Assembly (NCBI GenBank): GCA_934446365.1 | Contig: CAKSDZ010000001.1 | Location: forward strand, 186,001-250,000 | Reading direction: 5' to 3' | DNA length: 64,000 bases | DNA from: an uncultured Eubacteriales bacterium | GTDB taxonomy: Bacteria > Bacillota > Clostridia > Oscillospirales > CAG-272 | Part shown: piece by piece, positions 1 to 10,553 of the stretch | Position numbering within the stretch: the stretch's first letter is position 1 | How the letters are laid out: the number at the start of each line of letters is the position of its first letter | The notes under the pieces: generated by a model | Seen by the model: the letters and a program-made list of their open reading frames with translations, nothing else | Databases searched by the model: none | What the model was told of the DNA's origin: nothing | Position numbers and translations under genes: made by a program

Positions 1-2
1 CG

Positions 3-2636
3 CGTCCTGCGGCGCATGTTTCGGGGCTGAGCCACACGGAGGTGGAGCAGTCCCGAATAAAGCACGGAACCAATTCCTTTACAAGACAGAAGCGGAAAAG
101 CTTTTTCCGAAAATATCTCGAGAGCTTCGGAGACCCGATCATCAAAATCCTTTTGGCGGCGCTGGCAGTGAATGTGCTGATCATGTTCCGCACGCAGAAC
201 TGGTTTGAGACGGCGGGAATCGCCGCAGCCGTGTTTCTTGCGACGTTCGTATCCACGCTTTCGGAATACGGGAGCGAGTCGGCTTTTATCCGTCTCCAAC
301 GGGAATCGGAGAATCAGACGTGCCGTGTGCGCCGGGGAGGCGTCCTGCTCGCCATTCCGATCGGCGAGGTGGTGGTCGGAGATATCGTGCTTTTGGAGGC
401 GGGGGAGAAAATTCCCGCGGACGGTATCCTGATATCCGGATATCTGCACGTCGATCAATCCGCTATCAACGGGGAGAGTGCCGAGGCGAAAAAATATCCC
501 GCTGCGGAGGCGGAACGGTGGGACCCCGGCGTGGTCAATCAGCTGTTCCGCGGCACTACGGTAAGCTCCGGAGACGGCATCATGCTTGTCAGAAAGGTCG
601 GGGACGGCACGATGTACGGAAGTCTCGCGAGAGAGCTTCAAATCGATGCCGTAGAGAGTCCGATGAAGGTGAGGCTCGCAGTGCTGGCAAAGCAGATCAG
701 CCGTCTCGGCTATACCGCCGCGGCGCTTATCGCCTTTGCCGACCTCTTCAATGCGATTGTTATGGATAACCATTATGTCGGCACCGCGATTGTAGCGGAG
801 CTTCGCAATCTTCCGCTTATGGCGCAGAACCTGATGCATGCGGCGCTTCTTGCGATATCGGTCATCGTTGTGGCTGTGCCCGAGGGACTTCCCATGATGA
901 TTACCGTCGTGCTGTCCTCGAATATGATGCGCATGCAGCGGGACAACGTCATGGTGCGCAAGCTGGTCGGCATTGAAACCGCCGGCAGCATCAACATTCT
1001 GTTTACGGATAAGACGGGGACCCTCACGACCGGCAATCTCGCGGTCGAATCCATCGTTTCGGGAGACGGGAATCCCTATCACAGCATCGGTCAGCTGCAC
1101 GGGAATCCCGGGCTGGAACGCCTTGTCGCGCTTTCCTGCATCTGCAACGGGACGGCGGCCCTATCCGAGGGAAAAGCGCTCGGCGGCAACAGCACGGAGC
1201 GCGCGCTTTTGGATTTTTGTGCACCGCTTGTGCCGGAGACGGCACACGTGAAAAAAATAAAGAGCGTTCCCTTTAACAGCAGCAAAAAATATTCGTGGAC
1301 GCGAATCGACGACGGCGGCGAGATGATCCTAATCAAGGGCGCGCCGGAAAAGCTGCTGCCGAAATGCGTCGGATATTATGACCGGAACGGTGTGCGGCGC
1401 ACCGGAATCCCGGATGCGGTGTGGAAAAAGCTGTCCGACATGACAAAGAACGCGGTGCGCGTGCTGCTGCTTGCCACCTCCGACCGGGATTTCGACAGGG
1501 AGGACGCAAGGCTCACCCTTGTAGCACTTGTCGGGATCCGGGATAAGCTGCGTCCGGAGGTACGGGACGCGGTGGAAACGGTGACACGGGCGGGCATTCA
1601 GACGGTGATGATTACCGGAGACAACAAGGAAACGGCAGTTTCCATCGCACGCGACGCGGGACTGCTTTCTGAAAGTCCGCGTGAGCTTGTGCTGACGGGC
1701 AGCGAGCTTGCCGAAATGAGCGACGCACAGTTAAAGGATGCCATTCCGTCCCTGCGGGTCGTGGCGCGCGCGCTTCCGACCGATAAAAGCCGGCTTGTCC
1801 GTCTGTCCCAGGAGCTGGGACTTGTGGTCGGCATGACGGGCGACGGCGTCAACGATACTGCGGCGCTCAAACGGGCGGATGTCGGCTTTGCCATGGGAGG
1901 CGGCACGGAAGTCGCCAAAGACGCTGGCGATATCGTGATTCTTGACGACAATTTCGCCTCGATCACAAAAGCGATTCTTTACGGGCGCACGATTTTTCAC
2001 AGCATACGGAAATTTATCGTGTTTCAGCTGACGATGAATTTCTGTGCGGTCGGTGTGTCGCTTCTCGGTCCGTTTATCGGTGTGGATACGCCGGTGACGG
2101 TCATGCAGATGCTTTGGATCAATATCATCATGGATACGCTCGCGGGGCTTGCGTTTGCAGGAGAGGCGCCGCAGGCGGCATATATGGAGGAAAAGCCGAA
2201 GAGCCGCAGGGAACCGATCGTGACGCGCGACATGATCGAGCAGATTTTGATTACGGGCGGCTATACGATTCTTATGTGTACGGCATTCCTGCGGCTTCCC
2301 GTATTCCGCACGGCATTTGATTTTGCCGGCGATTTTACCGGCTTTATGACCGCTTTCTTCACGCTTTTTGTTTTCAGCGGTATTTTCAACGCCTTCAACG
2401 CCCGAACGCATCGGATCAATCTTTTGGCAAATCTGAGGAAAAACAAGAGCTTTATTCTTGTCATGCTGTTTGTTTCCGCGGTACAGCTTTTGCTGATTTT
2501 CTTCGGCGGGACGATGTTCCGCACGCATGCGCTGACATTTCCCGCCATCCGGGAGATTTTGCTCCTTGCCTTTACCGTGATTCCGTTTGATCTCGTCCGG
2601 AAGATATTGGAGAGGCTTTTAACCATCCGAGAATAA
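3..2636 (+). CDS. Calcium-type P-type cation ATPase (5' end outside window)
   Basis: The product is an ATP-driven cation pump of the plasma membrane, most like the PMCA/SERCA calcium group. The reading frame is open from the left edge: the residues before the GTG at 42 read GLSHTEVEQSR, the normal N-terminal cytoplasmic motif of this family, so the GTG is internal and the true start lies upstream. Visible landmarks are the VPEGLP membrane motif (about 880), the phosphorylation motif DKTGTLT (Asp at 1008), and TGDGVND near 1840. The actuator motif is NGES where TGES is usual. Several hydrophobic C-terminal helices follow (about 2000-2630). A terminator lies 115 bp downstream. Calcium specificity is inferred from overall similarity only. 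Confidence 0.93.
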   Translation, partial: RPAAHVSGLSHTEVEQSRIKHGTNSFTRQKRKSFFRKYLESFGDPIIKILLAALAVNVLIMFRTQNWFETAGIAAAVFLATFVSTLSEYGSESAFIRLQRESENQTCRVRRGGVLLAIPIGEVVVGDIVLLEAGEKIPADGILISGYLHVDQSAINGESAEAKKYPAAEAERWDPGVVNQLFRGTTVSSGDGIMLVRKVGDGTMYGSLARELQIDAVESPMKVRLAVLAKQISRLGYTAAALIAFADLFNAIVMDNHYVGTAIVAELRNLPLMAQNLMHAALLAISVIVVAVPEGLPMMITVVLSSNMMRMQRDNVMVRKLVGIETAGSINILFTDKTGTLTTGNLAVESIVSGDGNPYHSIGQLHGNPGLERLVALSCICNGTAALSEGKALGGNSTERALLDFCAPLVPETAHVKKIKSVPFNSSKKYSWTRIDDGGEMILIKGAPEKLLPKCVGYYDRNGVRRTGIPDAVWKKLSDMTKNAVRVLLLATSDRDFDREDARLTLVALVGIRDKLRPEVRDAVETVTRAGIQTVMITGDNKETAVSIARDAGLLSESPRELVLTGSELAEMSDAQLKDAIPSLRVVARALPTDKSRLVRLSQELGLVVGMTGDGVNDTAALKRADVGFAMGGGTEVAKDAGDIVILDDNFASITKAILYGRTIFHSIRKFIVFQLTMNFCAVGVSLLGPFIGVDTPVTVMQMLWINIIMDTLAGLAFAGEAPQAAYMEEKPKSRREPIVTRDMIEQILITGGYTILMCTAFLRLPVFRTAFDFAGDFTGFMTAFFTLFVFSGIFNAFNARTHRINLLANLRKNKSFILVMLFVSAVQLLLIFFGGTMFRTHALTFPAIREILLLAFTVIPFDLVRKILERLLTIRE

Positions 2637-2751
2637 ACGGAAAGGCGCGCAAAAAGGCATGTCATGGACGTCAGACGACATTTTGGCGAGCGTCAGTTCC
2701 GGGTGCAAAGCGCCATGACAGGCAGCGGAGTTCGCTTGTATCTTAATAGAA

Positions 2752-2789
2752 AATGAAAAACCATCCGCTTTTGCGGATGGTTTTTCATT
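2752..2789. terminator. Bidirectional-looking rho-independent terminator
   Basis: A 17-bp perfect inverted repeat (2752-2768 and 2773-2789) with a 4-nt T loop has A-rich and T-rich ends on its two arms. It lies downstream of the P-type ATPase gene and isolates it from the giant gene that follows. The rest of 2637-2946 holds no gene; an 8-bp inverted repeat (TGTCATGG at 2664 region, CCATGACA at 2713 region) is the only other structure seen. Confidence 0.85.
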
Positions 2790-2946
2790 GGATGTACCGC
2801 TTCGCTCTCTCGTGCTGTGCATATTTTTTTCCTGAACCGGCAAATAATAATAGGACGAAAACGCATGGATTCGATTCAATTATAATTTTATACATGTCTT
2901 TATTATGTGATTGGCCGCGTGTCGGATGCGGCGGAACGGAGTGGTT

Positions 2947-5900
2947 ATGTCGGAACATAATATGGCGGCGGGCGGTTTCTCCGAGAATGCGGAAAAGCCG
3001 GAATGGAGGCGGACGGCGCCCTTTGCCGGAGAAGCGCGGGGATTCCGGCGGAGCTTTCGCCGATTGATAGGAAAAGAGGGAGAAGCGGCGTCCAGCGTTC
3101 TTGCGGATCATGGCTCCAAAATTGAGCGGGAGCTTGCCGCCGCGATAAGGTCGCTCGGCGATTACGGAAAGCTTCCCGCTTTGTCGGACGGACGCCCGTA
3201 TCTGTATTCCTGTGCTTTGGCTTATATGGAGAGCTGCGACGGCACGCCAACGCAGAAATCGCTTTGTGAGTTTCTTTCCTTTCGTCAAACCGGAAAATCG
3301 TTTTACAACTGCGAAATGATTCTTTTGCGCAGTTTTCTTGTAATTGCCGCCGTCGCTCTTTATTTAGAGAAGAAGGACGAGAGATGTCTCAGCGCGGTAA
3401 ACAGGCTTTCGGATATCGATTTTGAAGCGGTGTATTTTATGTTTTCCGGCGTGGAAAAGATATTTTCGTCGGAGGCTGCCGGCGTTTACATTCACAGCGA
3501 CGTCAAAACACGCCGTCTGTATCATGAACGGCTCCGTTTGTTTGCCGCCCGCCGGAAAATGGACGAGCTTGCCGCCGCGCGTGAAATCGTAGCCTGTGCC
3601 AACAAGCAAAGGACGCATATCGGTGCGGTTTTAAAGACCCGCCACGGAGCGGCGCCGAAGCTGTATTTTTATTTTTTGACCGTTCTTGCCGTTTCTATGA
3701 CGGCTTTGTATGCGATTCTTTGCGGCGCGGGGATTTTTACGATATTTCTGCTTCCGTTTGTCGCGGTGCCGCTTTATACCTTTTCCAAGGAATTTTTGCC
3801 GCCGTTTTTTGCGGAAACAGGGGAAAAGACGCTTCCGAAGCTTTCGGGCGGGGAAGAATTTGAGAAAACGCGGACGCTGGTCGCGGTCGCGACGCTGCTT
3901 TTCGGCGAGGAGAAGGATGCTGCGATTTTTGATAAAATCGAAGATTTTTACCTGACGAACAAGAGTGAAAACGTCCGTTTCGCCGTTCTCGGCGATCTCG
4001 GCCAGAGCGAAAAGAGGACATCGGATAAGGATGCCTCGGTGATCGCCTATGCGAAGAACCGAATCGCCGCGCTCAATGCGAAGTATGGCGACTTCTTCGC
4101 GCTTTTTATCCGCGAACGCCGCAGATCCATAAGCGAAAACGCTTATATCGGCTGGGAGCGAAAGCGCGGCGGTGTGCTGGAGCTTTGCCGTTTTCTGCGC
4201 GGAGAGAGGACGAGTATTCATGTGTTTGAGGGCGACCGGGAGTTCCTCTCGGGTGTTCGGTATTTGATTACGCTTGACGCCGATACGAATCTTTATATCG
4301 GCGCCGTGGGCGAGCTTGTCGGTGCGATGCTGCATCCGGAAAACCGGGCGGTCATCGATGAGAGGCGCGGGATCGTCGTGTCCGGACACGCGATCATTCA
4401 GCCGAGAATGATCACCGCTTTGGATTCCGCCTCCGTGTCCGCCTTTGCACGGCTGACCGGCGGCGCCGGCGGCATCGATATCTATGCCGGAACCTCCTCC
4501 GATGTCTATCAGCAGGTGTTCGACGAAGGGATTTTCTGCGGAAAGGGAATCATCGATATCGACGCTTTCTTAAAGGTCTGCGACGGATTCTTTCCGAACG
4601 AAAGAATCCTCAGTCACGATCTCGTAGAGGGCAATCTGCTGCGTTCGGCGCTCGGCTCCGACATCGTGCTTTCCGACAGCACGCCGAAGAACGCGCTGTC
4701 TTATTATACCCGTATGCACAGATGGATTCGAGGCGATCTTCAGGTGATGCCGTATCTTCGGAGAACCGTCAGAAACACCGAGGGGAAGCGGATAAAAAAT
4801 CCGATGTCGAGACTGTCCAAATTCAAAATATTCGATAATTTCATGAGGGGACTTACCCCGCTTTCCGTTTTGCTGGCCATTCTGCTTTCTTTTGCGTTCG
4901 GACTGAAAACGGCGGCGATTACGGCGCTTTTTTCCCTTTTATATATCATTTCTCCCATTGTCACGCAGTTTTTCACCGGACTGTACTATCGCAATCTCGG
5001 AACCGCGGCGAGACGCTTTTATTCCGTGACGCTGCCGCATTTTCTCGATACGGTCGCCTATGCCTTTTTCCGAGCGGGCGCTTTGGTTTACGAGGGCTAT
5101 CTGTTCGCGGACGCCGCGGTGCGCACCGTGTACCGCTTTCTTGTCAGCCGCAGAAATTTCTTAAACTGGACGACGGCATCCGAGGGGGACAGCAGAAAGC
5201 GCGGTGAGATCGACGATTATTTCGCAAAAATGTGGATGTCCGCCGTGGCCGGTCTTGTATTCCTCTGTATTCCAGCGGCGTTTACGCATGTTTTGGGACT
5301 TTTATGGCTCGCATTTCCGCTCACGATGTGGGCGCTTTCCAGAGAAAACAGAAGGGGCGTATACGTTTCCGATAAGGTAAAGGAGGAGCTGAACGAATAT
5401 CTCCATGCGTCATGGCTGTATTTTAGGGATATGGTCGGCGAGCAGACGAATTTCCTGCCGCCCGACAACTATCAGCTCTCGCCGACGGAGCGCGTCGCGA
5501 TGCGCACGTCTCCGACGAATATCGGGCTTTATCTTTTGTCGGTTTTGACGGCGCGCGACAACGATCTTATCACAAGCGAAGAGCTGTATACCTATGCGGA
5601 CGGGACGCTGCGTTCGCTTTCCAAAATGCTGACGTGGAACGGTCATTTCTACAACTGGTATGATATCGGGACGCTGGAGGTGATCGGCGAGCCCTTTATT
5701 TCGACGGTGGACAGCGGAAATTTTATCACGTCTCTTGTCGCGTTTTGCGAGGGACTCAAAGAATACGTCGGGGAATGCCCGGCGCTTCTGGATGCCGTTT
5801 ATGCCTATGAGAAGATCATTTCCGCCGCAGACTTCCGCGCTCTTTATGATCCGCACAGAAGGCTTTTCAAAATCGGATATGATGTGAAAACCGCAAGATT

Positions 5901-8900
5901 CAGCGATTCCTGCTATGACACGTTTATGAGCGAATCCCGGACGACGAGCTATTTTGCCACGGCGACGCTTGCCGTTCCGAGAGAGCACTATTTCACGATG
6001 TCGCGGCGGGTGATATCCGCGAGAGGCGAGATCGGCATTGCGTCGTGGAGCGGTACGGCGTTTGAGTATTTTATGCCGGCGCTTCTGCTTCCGACGGAGA
6101 GGAATTCTCTTTCGGATGAGGCGCTCGCCTTTGCCTATCGGATGCAGCGCCGGGCGGGGGTCTCCAAAGAGGCGATGGGACGCCGCTATAACGTATTCGG
6201 CATTTCCGAGAGCGGATATTTCGGCTTTGATTACGAGATGAATTACCAATATCGGGCGTTCGGCGTCGATAGGCTGGCGCTCGATCCGGCGATCGGAAAC
6301 GGCGCCGTGATTTCCCCGTATTCAAGCTTTCTCATGCTGGAACGCGACCCCGCCCGTGTGGCGGCGAACCTGCGCCGGCTGCGTGCGCTCGGACTGTACG
6401 GAAAATACGGCTTTTATGAAGCGGTCGATTTTGATACGGCGCGTGTGGGCGGCGGATATGCCGTGATTAAAAGCTATATGGCGCATCACATCGGCATGAG
6501 CATCGTCGCTTGTGCGAACGCCGTGGATGAGGGTATTTTCCGCAGGCGTTTTATGCGCTCTCCCGTGATGCGCGCCTCCCGGGAGCTGCTCTCGGAGAAG
6601 ATTCCGGTTTCCGCGCGCAGCATTTCCTTGAAGAAACGGGCTCGGGTTCCAGAGCTGCCGCCGCGCTTTTCCGGCGCGGAGGAGAAAAATCAGCCGAGGT
6701 ATGAATACAATCTGGTATATCCGGAGATTCATCTGATCTCCAACAACAAAACGAAGATCATCGCATCCTCATCCGGTCATGTGGAGCTTTCCGACGGCTC
6801 GGATGTGTTGTGCCTTTCCGAATTTGACCGGTATTCGCTGGGCGGCGGGCTGCGGGTATATGCCAATATCGACGGACGGGTGTTTTCCGCGTTTCCGCTG
6901 TCGGAAGAGCCGGAGGGTTTTACGGGAAAATTCGAGTTTGTCATGAAATCGGATTCTGTCGAATACAGTTCCCGCCACACCGACGGAAAGCGCAGCTATG
7001 AATTCTGCGTGCGTTTTTCCGTGTATCCGGACAGGGAAATCTATGAAATCGCGTGCCGGATCGCCGGAAGCTGCCGTCATGCACATGCGTTTCTGTATTT
7101 TCAGCCGGTGCTGGACAAGCGGAATTCCTATGAAGCACATAAAAGCTTTTCGGGGCTTTTCATCGAAAGCGGGTATTATCCGGATGAGTCGGTGCTTCTT
7201 TTCAAAAGACGTCCGAGAAACGACAAAAAGCCGGAAAAGCTTCTCGGTGTCACGGCTTATCCGGAAGCGGAGAAGGGCTTTTTCGATACGATGCGGGATA
7301 AAATCCTGCCGCTGATGGCGGGAGAGCGGGATTATGCCGCGCTTGCCGACGCGCCGCTTTCCGATTCCGCGGGGGCGGTCATCGTGCCCGCCTGCGCGGT
7401 GCGCAGCGGAGAGATTTCCGCGAAAAAGGGCAGAGCCTCCTTCTATATCGGATATTCGACGGATGCGGACGATCTTCTCTATGTACTGGCGAAATGCCGC
7501 GCAGGGGAGGGTTCGCTTTCCCGGAAATATGCGATGGGTGATATTCTGAATCTGCAATACTGCTCCGCCGGACTGAACAAAAGCGCGGCGGCGCTGGAAC
7601 GCTTTGTGCTGCGCGGCATGACGCTTGGCGCAGCGGCTTCACAGGAAGAGCCGGAGCTTTTCATCGACAAAAGCTGTCTTTGGAAGCATTCGATTTCGGG
7701 GGAAAATAAAATCGTTCTCGCCAGATTCACCTCGGAAAATGAGGAGCAGAAAAGGCGTTTGTTCGATCTCGTTCGGCTTTTCAAATATATGTGTATCCGC
7801 GGCGTGCGGTATGATTTTGTGATTCTGTATTCGGAAAACGACCACTATAACGCGCCGTGCCGAAAGCTCATCGAGGGCATGATACGCCGTGCGGGATGTG
7901 AGAATTTCGTATCATGGACGGGCGGCATCTTCATGCTGGGAGCCGCCTCGATGACGGCGGCGGAGCTTGCCTCTCTTGAAAAGCTGTCCTGCGCGGTGTT
8001 CGATCTGTCCGTTCCCCTCGAGGTGACGGCGAGCGCGAATCAGTTTTTTGTACCGGTTTCCGAGGAAACGACGAGAATGCTGAAAAAGGGCTTTTCTGCC
8101 GAGATCCTCGATGTGGCGCCGCCGGAGCTTGCTCCTATCCGGCATGTAAAGGGCGGATTTTTCCATGAGAACGGCTTTGTGACGGAAAAGCCGCATGGCT
8201 CTGTTCCGTGGGCGCACATCATTGCGTCGGAAAATTTCGGCACGGTGATAACGGAAAATTCCCTCGGCTTTTCCTATGCGGAAAGCTCGGGCATGAAGAA
8301 GCTCACGCCGCACAGCGCGGACAATATGAGCGAGGACTGCGGAGAGCGGCTGATTCTTCGCGTATACGACCGTTTTGATCCTGAAAAATATGATGATTAT
8401 GACCTTATCGCCTCGGCAAAATATGCGAATTATGCCTTTGGATATGCCGAATACACCGGACAGGCCGGCGGCATTTGGTTTCGCGCGACCGTCGGCGTCG
8501 TGGATAAGCATTTTATCAAGAAGATTTCCGTCAGGCTGGAATCGGGCGGGACGGAAACGCTTCACGCGGCCGTTTGCTATATCGTGAAGCCGTGTATCGG
8601 TGAAAGACGGGATGCGGCAAATCTTTACCGCTTCCGTGGGGAGAACGGGACGATTCATATCTCCCGCATGACGGACGGCGGCATGGGCCGCGGCAGGCTT
8701 GCCGTGATGGCGCCGGACGCGGATACGCTTTATACGAGCTATACCGCGTTTCTCTGCGGCGGAAAGCTGTTTGACGGACGTTCGGACTGCGCTGCCGTCT
8801 CCGTCGGCGTCACGTCGGAGGGCGCGTTTGAGACCGATTTTTATCTTGCCGCGTATTTTACAAAGCAGCATTTTGATTTTATCCGGAATTTGTGCTTTTC

Positions 8901-10437
8901 CGGTGACAGCAGGCTCCGGCGAGTAGACGACAGGCTGTTCCGATGCCTGTCGGTCAAAACCGAAAATCCGCTTTTTGATGAGATTGTCAACAAATGGTCG
9001 CTGTACCAGACGCTGTATTCGAGAATATATGCGCGCAGCGGCTTCTATCAGGTCAGCGGCGCCTACGGATTCCGCGACCAGCTTCAGGATGCGCTTGCGC
9101 TGATATCCGTCATGCCGCGCACGGCCGCCGTGCTGATTCTGCGCGCAGCGGCACATCAGTATGAGGACGGCAGCGTGCAGCACTGGTGGCATCCCGGAAC
9201 GGGAATGGGCATCATGACGCGCTGTTCGGACGATTTTCTGTGGCTGCCGTACGTTGCGGCGGAATATGTGAGAATGACGGGCGATGCGGAAATTTTGGAT
9301 AAGCAAATCGCCTATCTTTCCTCGCCGCCGCTCGGACGGGACGAGGAGGAGCGTTATGAAAGAGCGGGAAAGAGCCATGTGAGGGAAACCCTGTTTTCCC
9401 ATATGATCCGCGCGGTGGAAAACGGAATGCGCACGGGTGCGCACGGCCTTCCGCTGATGGGAACCTGTGACTGGAACGACGGCATGAACCTTGTCGGCCG
9501 CGGCGGCAAGGGAGAGAGTGTATGGCTTGCATTTCTCACGGCGCTTGTGCTCCGGCGGATGCTGCCGCTTTTGAGAGAGCGCGGCATGGAAGAGCTTTGT
9601 CTGCGATACGAGAGCAAAATAGAGGAGCTGCTCTCCGCGGTCGAGACGCAGGCATATGACGGCGCGTGGTATCTGCGCGGCTTTTATGACGACGGCGGCA
9701 AGCTCGGCTCCCGTGAAAGGGAGGACTGCAAAATCGACGTGCTTCCGCAGGCATTCTCGATGATTGCGGCGGATGAGCTCGGTCTTGACAAAACGCGTCC
9801 TGCGGCCGCGATGGATTCCGTTTACAGCATTTTGTTTGACAGGGAAAATAAGCTCATTCGTCTGCTTTATCCGCCTTTTGATGCGGACGAGCAATCGCCC
9901 GGTTATATTAAGGGATATGTTCCGGGTATCCGGGAAAACGGCGGTCAATATACGCATGCCGCAGTTTGGGCTTCCATCGGATTTTTGGCCGGTGATGAGA
10001 ACGACAGGGGTGCGGAAACGCTGTTTGCCATCAATCCCGCGGTGCGGTATGAGGATACGGCGATTGCGGAAAAATACAAAATTGAGCCGTATGTGCTGGC
10101 GGGAGACGTTTACACGAACCCGTTCCATGCGGGACGCGGCGGCTGGAGCTGGTATACCGGTTCCGCCGCATGGTATCGCAAGGCAGCCTTGGAGGTGCTC
10201 TGCGGTTATACGGAGGAAGACGGCGGTTTCACGCTTTCCCCGCATCTCTCGCAGCGCTTCCGCGGCTTCGAGCTGTCGGTTTCCCGCGGGGACTGCCGCT
10301 ATCATATCTCCGTTTCCGTGTCGGATAAGGATGAGCTTATCCTTGACGGCGTGCCGCTTGCGGATGTCGTTTCCCATCGCTTTGCCTTTGACGGACTGTG
10401 TCACGAGGTCATTCTGAAACGAAAGCTTTTATCATAA
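2947..10437 (+). CDS. Cyclic beta-1,2-glucan synthase-like giant protein (GT84 + glycoamylase + GH94)
   Basis: The 2,496-residue product resembles NdvB/ChvB, which build and cyclise beta-1,2-glucan at the inner membrane. Order of regions: membrane helices near residues 240-275; a GT84 glycosyltransferase core with LDADTNL (about 440), SHDLVEGNLLR (about 556) and HRWIRGDLQ (about 588); more helices near 636-711 and 764-795; a glycoamylase-like domain (FGFDYEMNYQYRAFG near 1090, YMAHHIGMS near 1175); beta-sandwich regions; and a C-terminal GH94 phosphorylase-like domain with QYEDGSVQHWWHP and GTCDWNDGMN (about 2172), the latter carrying the usual catalytic Asp. The start is placed at ATG 2947, which has GGAG 5 nt upstream; an in-frame TTG at 2911 lacks such a site. 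It stands alone between two terminators. Linkage specificity is inferred from the domain order. Confidence 0.88.
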   Translation: MSEHNMAAGGFSENAEKPEWRRTAPFAGEARGFRRSFRRLIGKEGEAASSVLADHGSKIERELAAAIRSLGDYGKLPALSDGRPYLYSCALAYMESCDGTPTQKSLCEFLSFRQTGKSFYNCEMILLRSFLVIAAVALYLEKKDERCLSAVNRLSDIDFEAVYFMFSGVEKIFSSEAAGVYIHSDVKTRRLYHERLRLFAARRKMDELAAAREIVACANKQRTHIGAVLKTRHGAAPKLYFYFLTVLAVSMTALYAILCGAGIFTIFLLPFVAVPLYTFSKEFLPPFFAETGEKTLPKLSGGEEFEKTRTLVAVATLLFGEEKDAAIFDKIEDFYLTNKSENVRFAVLGDLGQSEKRTSDKDASVIAYAKNRIAALNAKYGDFFALFIRERRRSISENAYIGWERKRGGVLELCRFLRGERTSIHVFEGDREFLSGVRYLITLDADTNLYIGAVGELVGAMLHPENRAVIDERRGIVVSGHAIIQPRMITALDSASVSAFARLTGGAGGIDIYAGTSSDVYQQVFDEGIFCGKGIIDIDAFLKVCDGFFPNERILSHDLVEGNLLRSALGSDIVLSDSTPKNALSYYTRMHRWIRGDLQVMPYLRRTVRNTEGKRIKNPMSRLSKFKIFDNFMRGLTPLSVLLAILLSFAFGLKTAAITALFSLLYIISPIVTQFFTGLYYRNLGTAARRFYSVTLPHFLDTVAYAFFRAGALVYEGYLFADAAVRTVYRFLVSRRNFLNWTTASEGDSRKRGEIDDYFAKMWMSAVAGLVFLCIPAAFTHVLGLLWLAFPLTMWALSRENRRGVYVSDKVKEELNEYLHASWLYFRDMVGEQTNFLPPDNYQLSPTERVAMRTSPTNIGLYLLSVLTARDNDLITSEELYTYADGTLRSLSKMLTWNGHFYNWYDIGTLEVIGEPFISTVDSGNFITSLVAFCEGLKEYVGECPALLDAVYAYEKIISAADFRALYDPHRRLFKIGYDVKTARFSDSCYDTFMSESRTTSYFATATLAVPREHYFTMSRRVISARGEIGIASWSGTAFEYFMPALLLPTERNSLSDEALAFAYRMQRRAGVSKEAMGRRYNVFGISESGYFGFDYEMNYQYRAFGVDRLALDPAIGNGAVISPYSSFLMLERDPARVAANLRRLRALGLYGKYGFYEAVDFDTARVGGGYAVIKSYMAHHIGMSIVACANAVDEGIFRRRFMRSPVMRASRELLSEKIPVSARSISLKKRARVPELPPRFSGAEEKNQPRYEYNLVYPEIHLISNNKTKIIASSSGHVELSDGSDVLCLSEFDRYSLGGGLRVYANIDGRVFSAFPLSEEPEGFTGKFEFVMKSDSVEYSSRHTDGKRSYEFCVRFSVYPDREIYEIACRIAGSCRHAHAFLYFQPVLDKRNSYEAHKSFSGLFIESGYYPDESVLLFKRRPRNDKKPEKLLGVTAYPEAEKGFFDTMRDKILPLMAGERDYAALADAPLSDSAGAVIVPACAVRSGEISAKKGRASFYIGYSTDADDLLYVLAKCRAGEGSLSRKYAMGDILNLQYCSAGLNKSAAALERFVLRGMTLGAAASQEEPELFIDKSCLWKHSISGENKIVLARFTSENEEQKRRLFDLVRLFKYMCIRGVRYDFVILYSENDHYNAPCRKLIEGMIRRAGCENFVSWTGGIFMLGAASMTAAELASLEKLSCAVFDLSVPLEVTASANQFFVPVSEETTRMLKKGFSAEILDVAPPELAPIRHVKGGFFHENGFVTEKPHGSVPWAHIIASENFGTVITENSLGFSYAESSGMKKLTPHSADNMSEDCGERLILRVYDRFDPEKYDDYDLIASAKYANYAFGYAEYTGQAGGIWFRATVGVVDKHFIKKISVRLESGGTETLHAAVCYIVKPCIGERRDAANLYRFRGENGTIHISRMTDGGMGRGRLAVMAPDADTLYTSYTAFLCGGKLFDGRSDCAAVSVGVTSEGAFETDFYLAAYFTKQHFDFIRNLCFSGDSRLRRVDDRLFRCLSVKTENPLFDEIVNKWSLYQTLYSRIYARSGFYQVSGAYGFRDQLQDALALISVMPRTAAVLILRAAAHQYEDGSVQHWWHPGTGMGIMTRCSDDFLWLPYVAAEYVRMTGDAEILDKQIAYLSSPPLGRDEEERYERAGKSHVRETLFSHMIRAVENGMRTGAHGLPLMGTCDWNDGMNLVGRGGKGESVWLAFLTALVLRRMLPLLRERGMEELCLRYESKIEELLSAVETQAYDGAWYLRGFYDDGGKLGSREREDCKIDVLPQAFSMIAADELGLDKTRPAAAMDSVYSILFDRENKLIRLLYPPFDADEQSPGYIKGYVPGIRENGGQYTHAAVWASIGFLAGDENDRGAETLFAINPAVRYEDTAIAEKYKIEPYVLAGDVYTNPFHAGRGGWSWYTGSAAWYRKAALEVLCGYTEEDGGFTLSPHLSQRFRGFELSVSRGDCRYHISVSVSDKDELILDGVPLADVVSHRFAFDGLCHEVILKRKLLS

Positions 10438-10440
10438 AAT

Positions 10441-10491
10441 GTAACCCCGTGCAGACAAGGGTCCCCTTGTCTGCACGGGGTTACCGTTTTT
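10441..10491 (+). terminator. Rho-independent terminator of the giant glucan synthase gene
   Basis: A 20-bp perfect stem (10441-10460 with 10465-10484) closed by a 4-nt loop is followed by CG and five T. It begins 4 nt after the stop codon. Confidence 0.95.
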
Positions 10492-10524
10492 AAAGACAGA
10501 GATGCTGGGGAAAATACGAAAAAA

Positions 10525-10553
10525 GGGAATCCGCCGGCGTGACCGGCGGATTC
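10525..10553 (-). terminator. Terminator of the YbaK-like gene
   Basis: An 11-bp stem (10527-10537 with 10543-10553, loop 5 nt) abuts the stop codon of the minus-strand gene and is followed, on the minus strand, by CCC and a T run (plus-strand A run at 10518-10524). Confidence 0.85.

Noticed and set aside
7912..10404. 830-residue open frame on the minus strand opposite the glucan synthase
   Set aside because: It is fully antisense to a gene with clear domains, is very rich in Arg and His, has no recognisable motif and arises from codon bias of the real gene.
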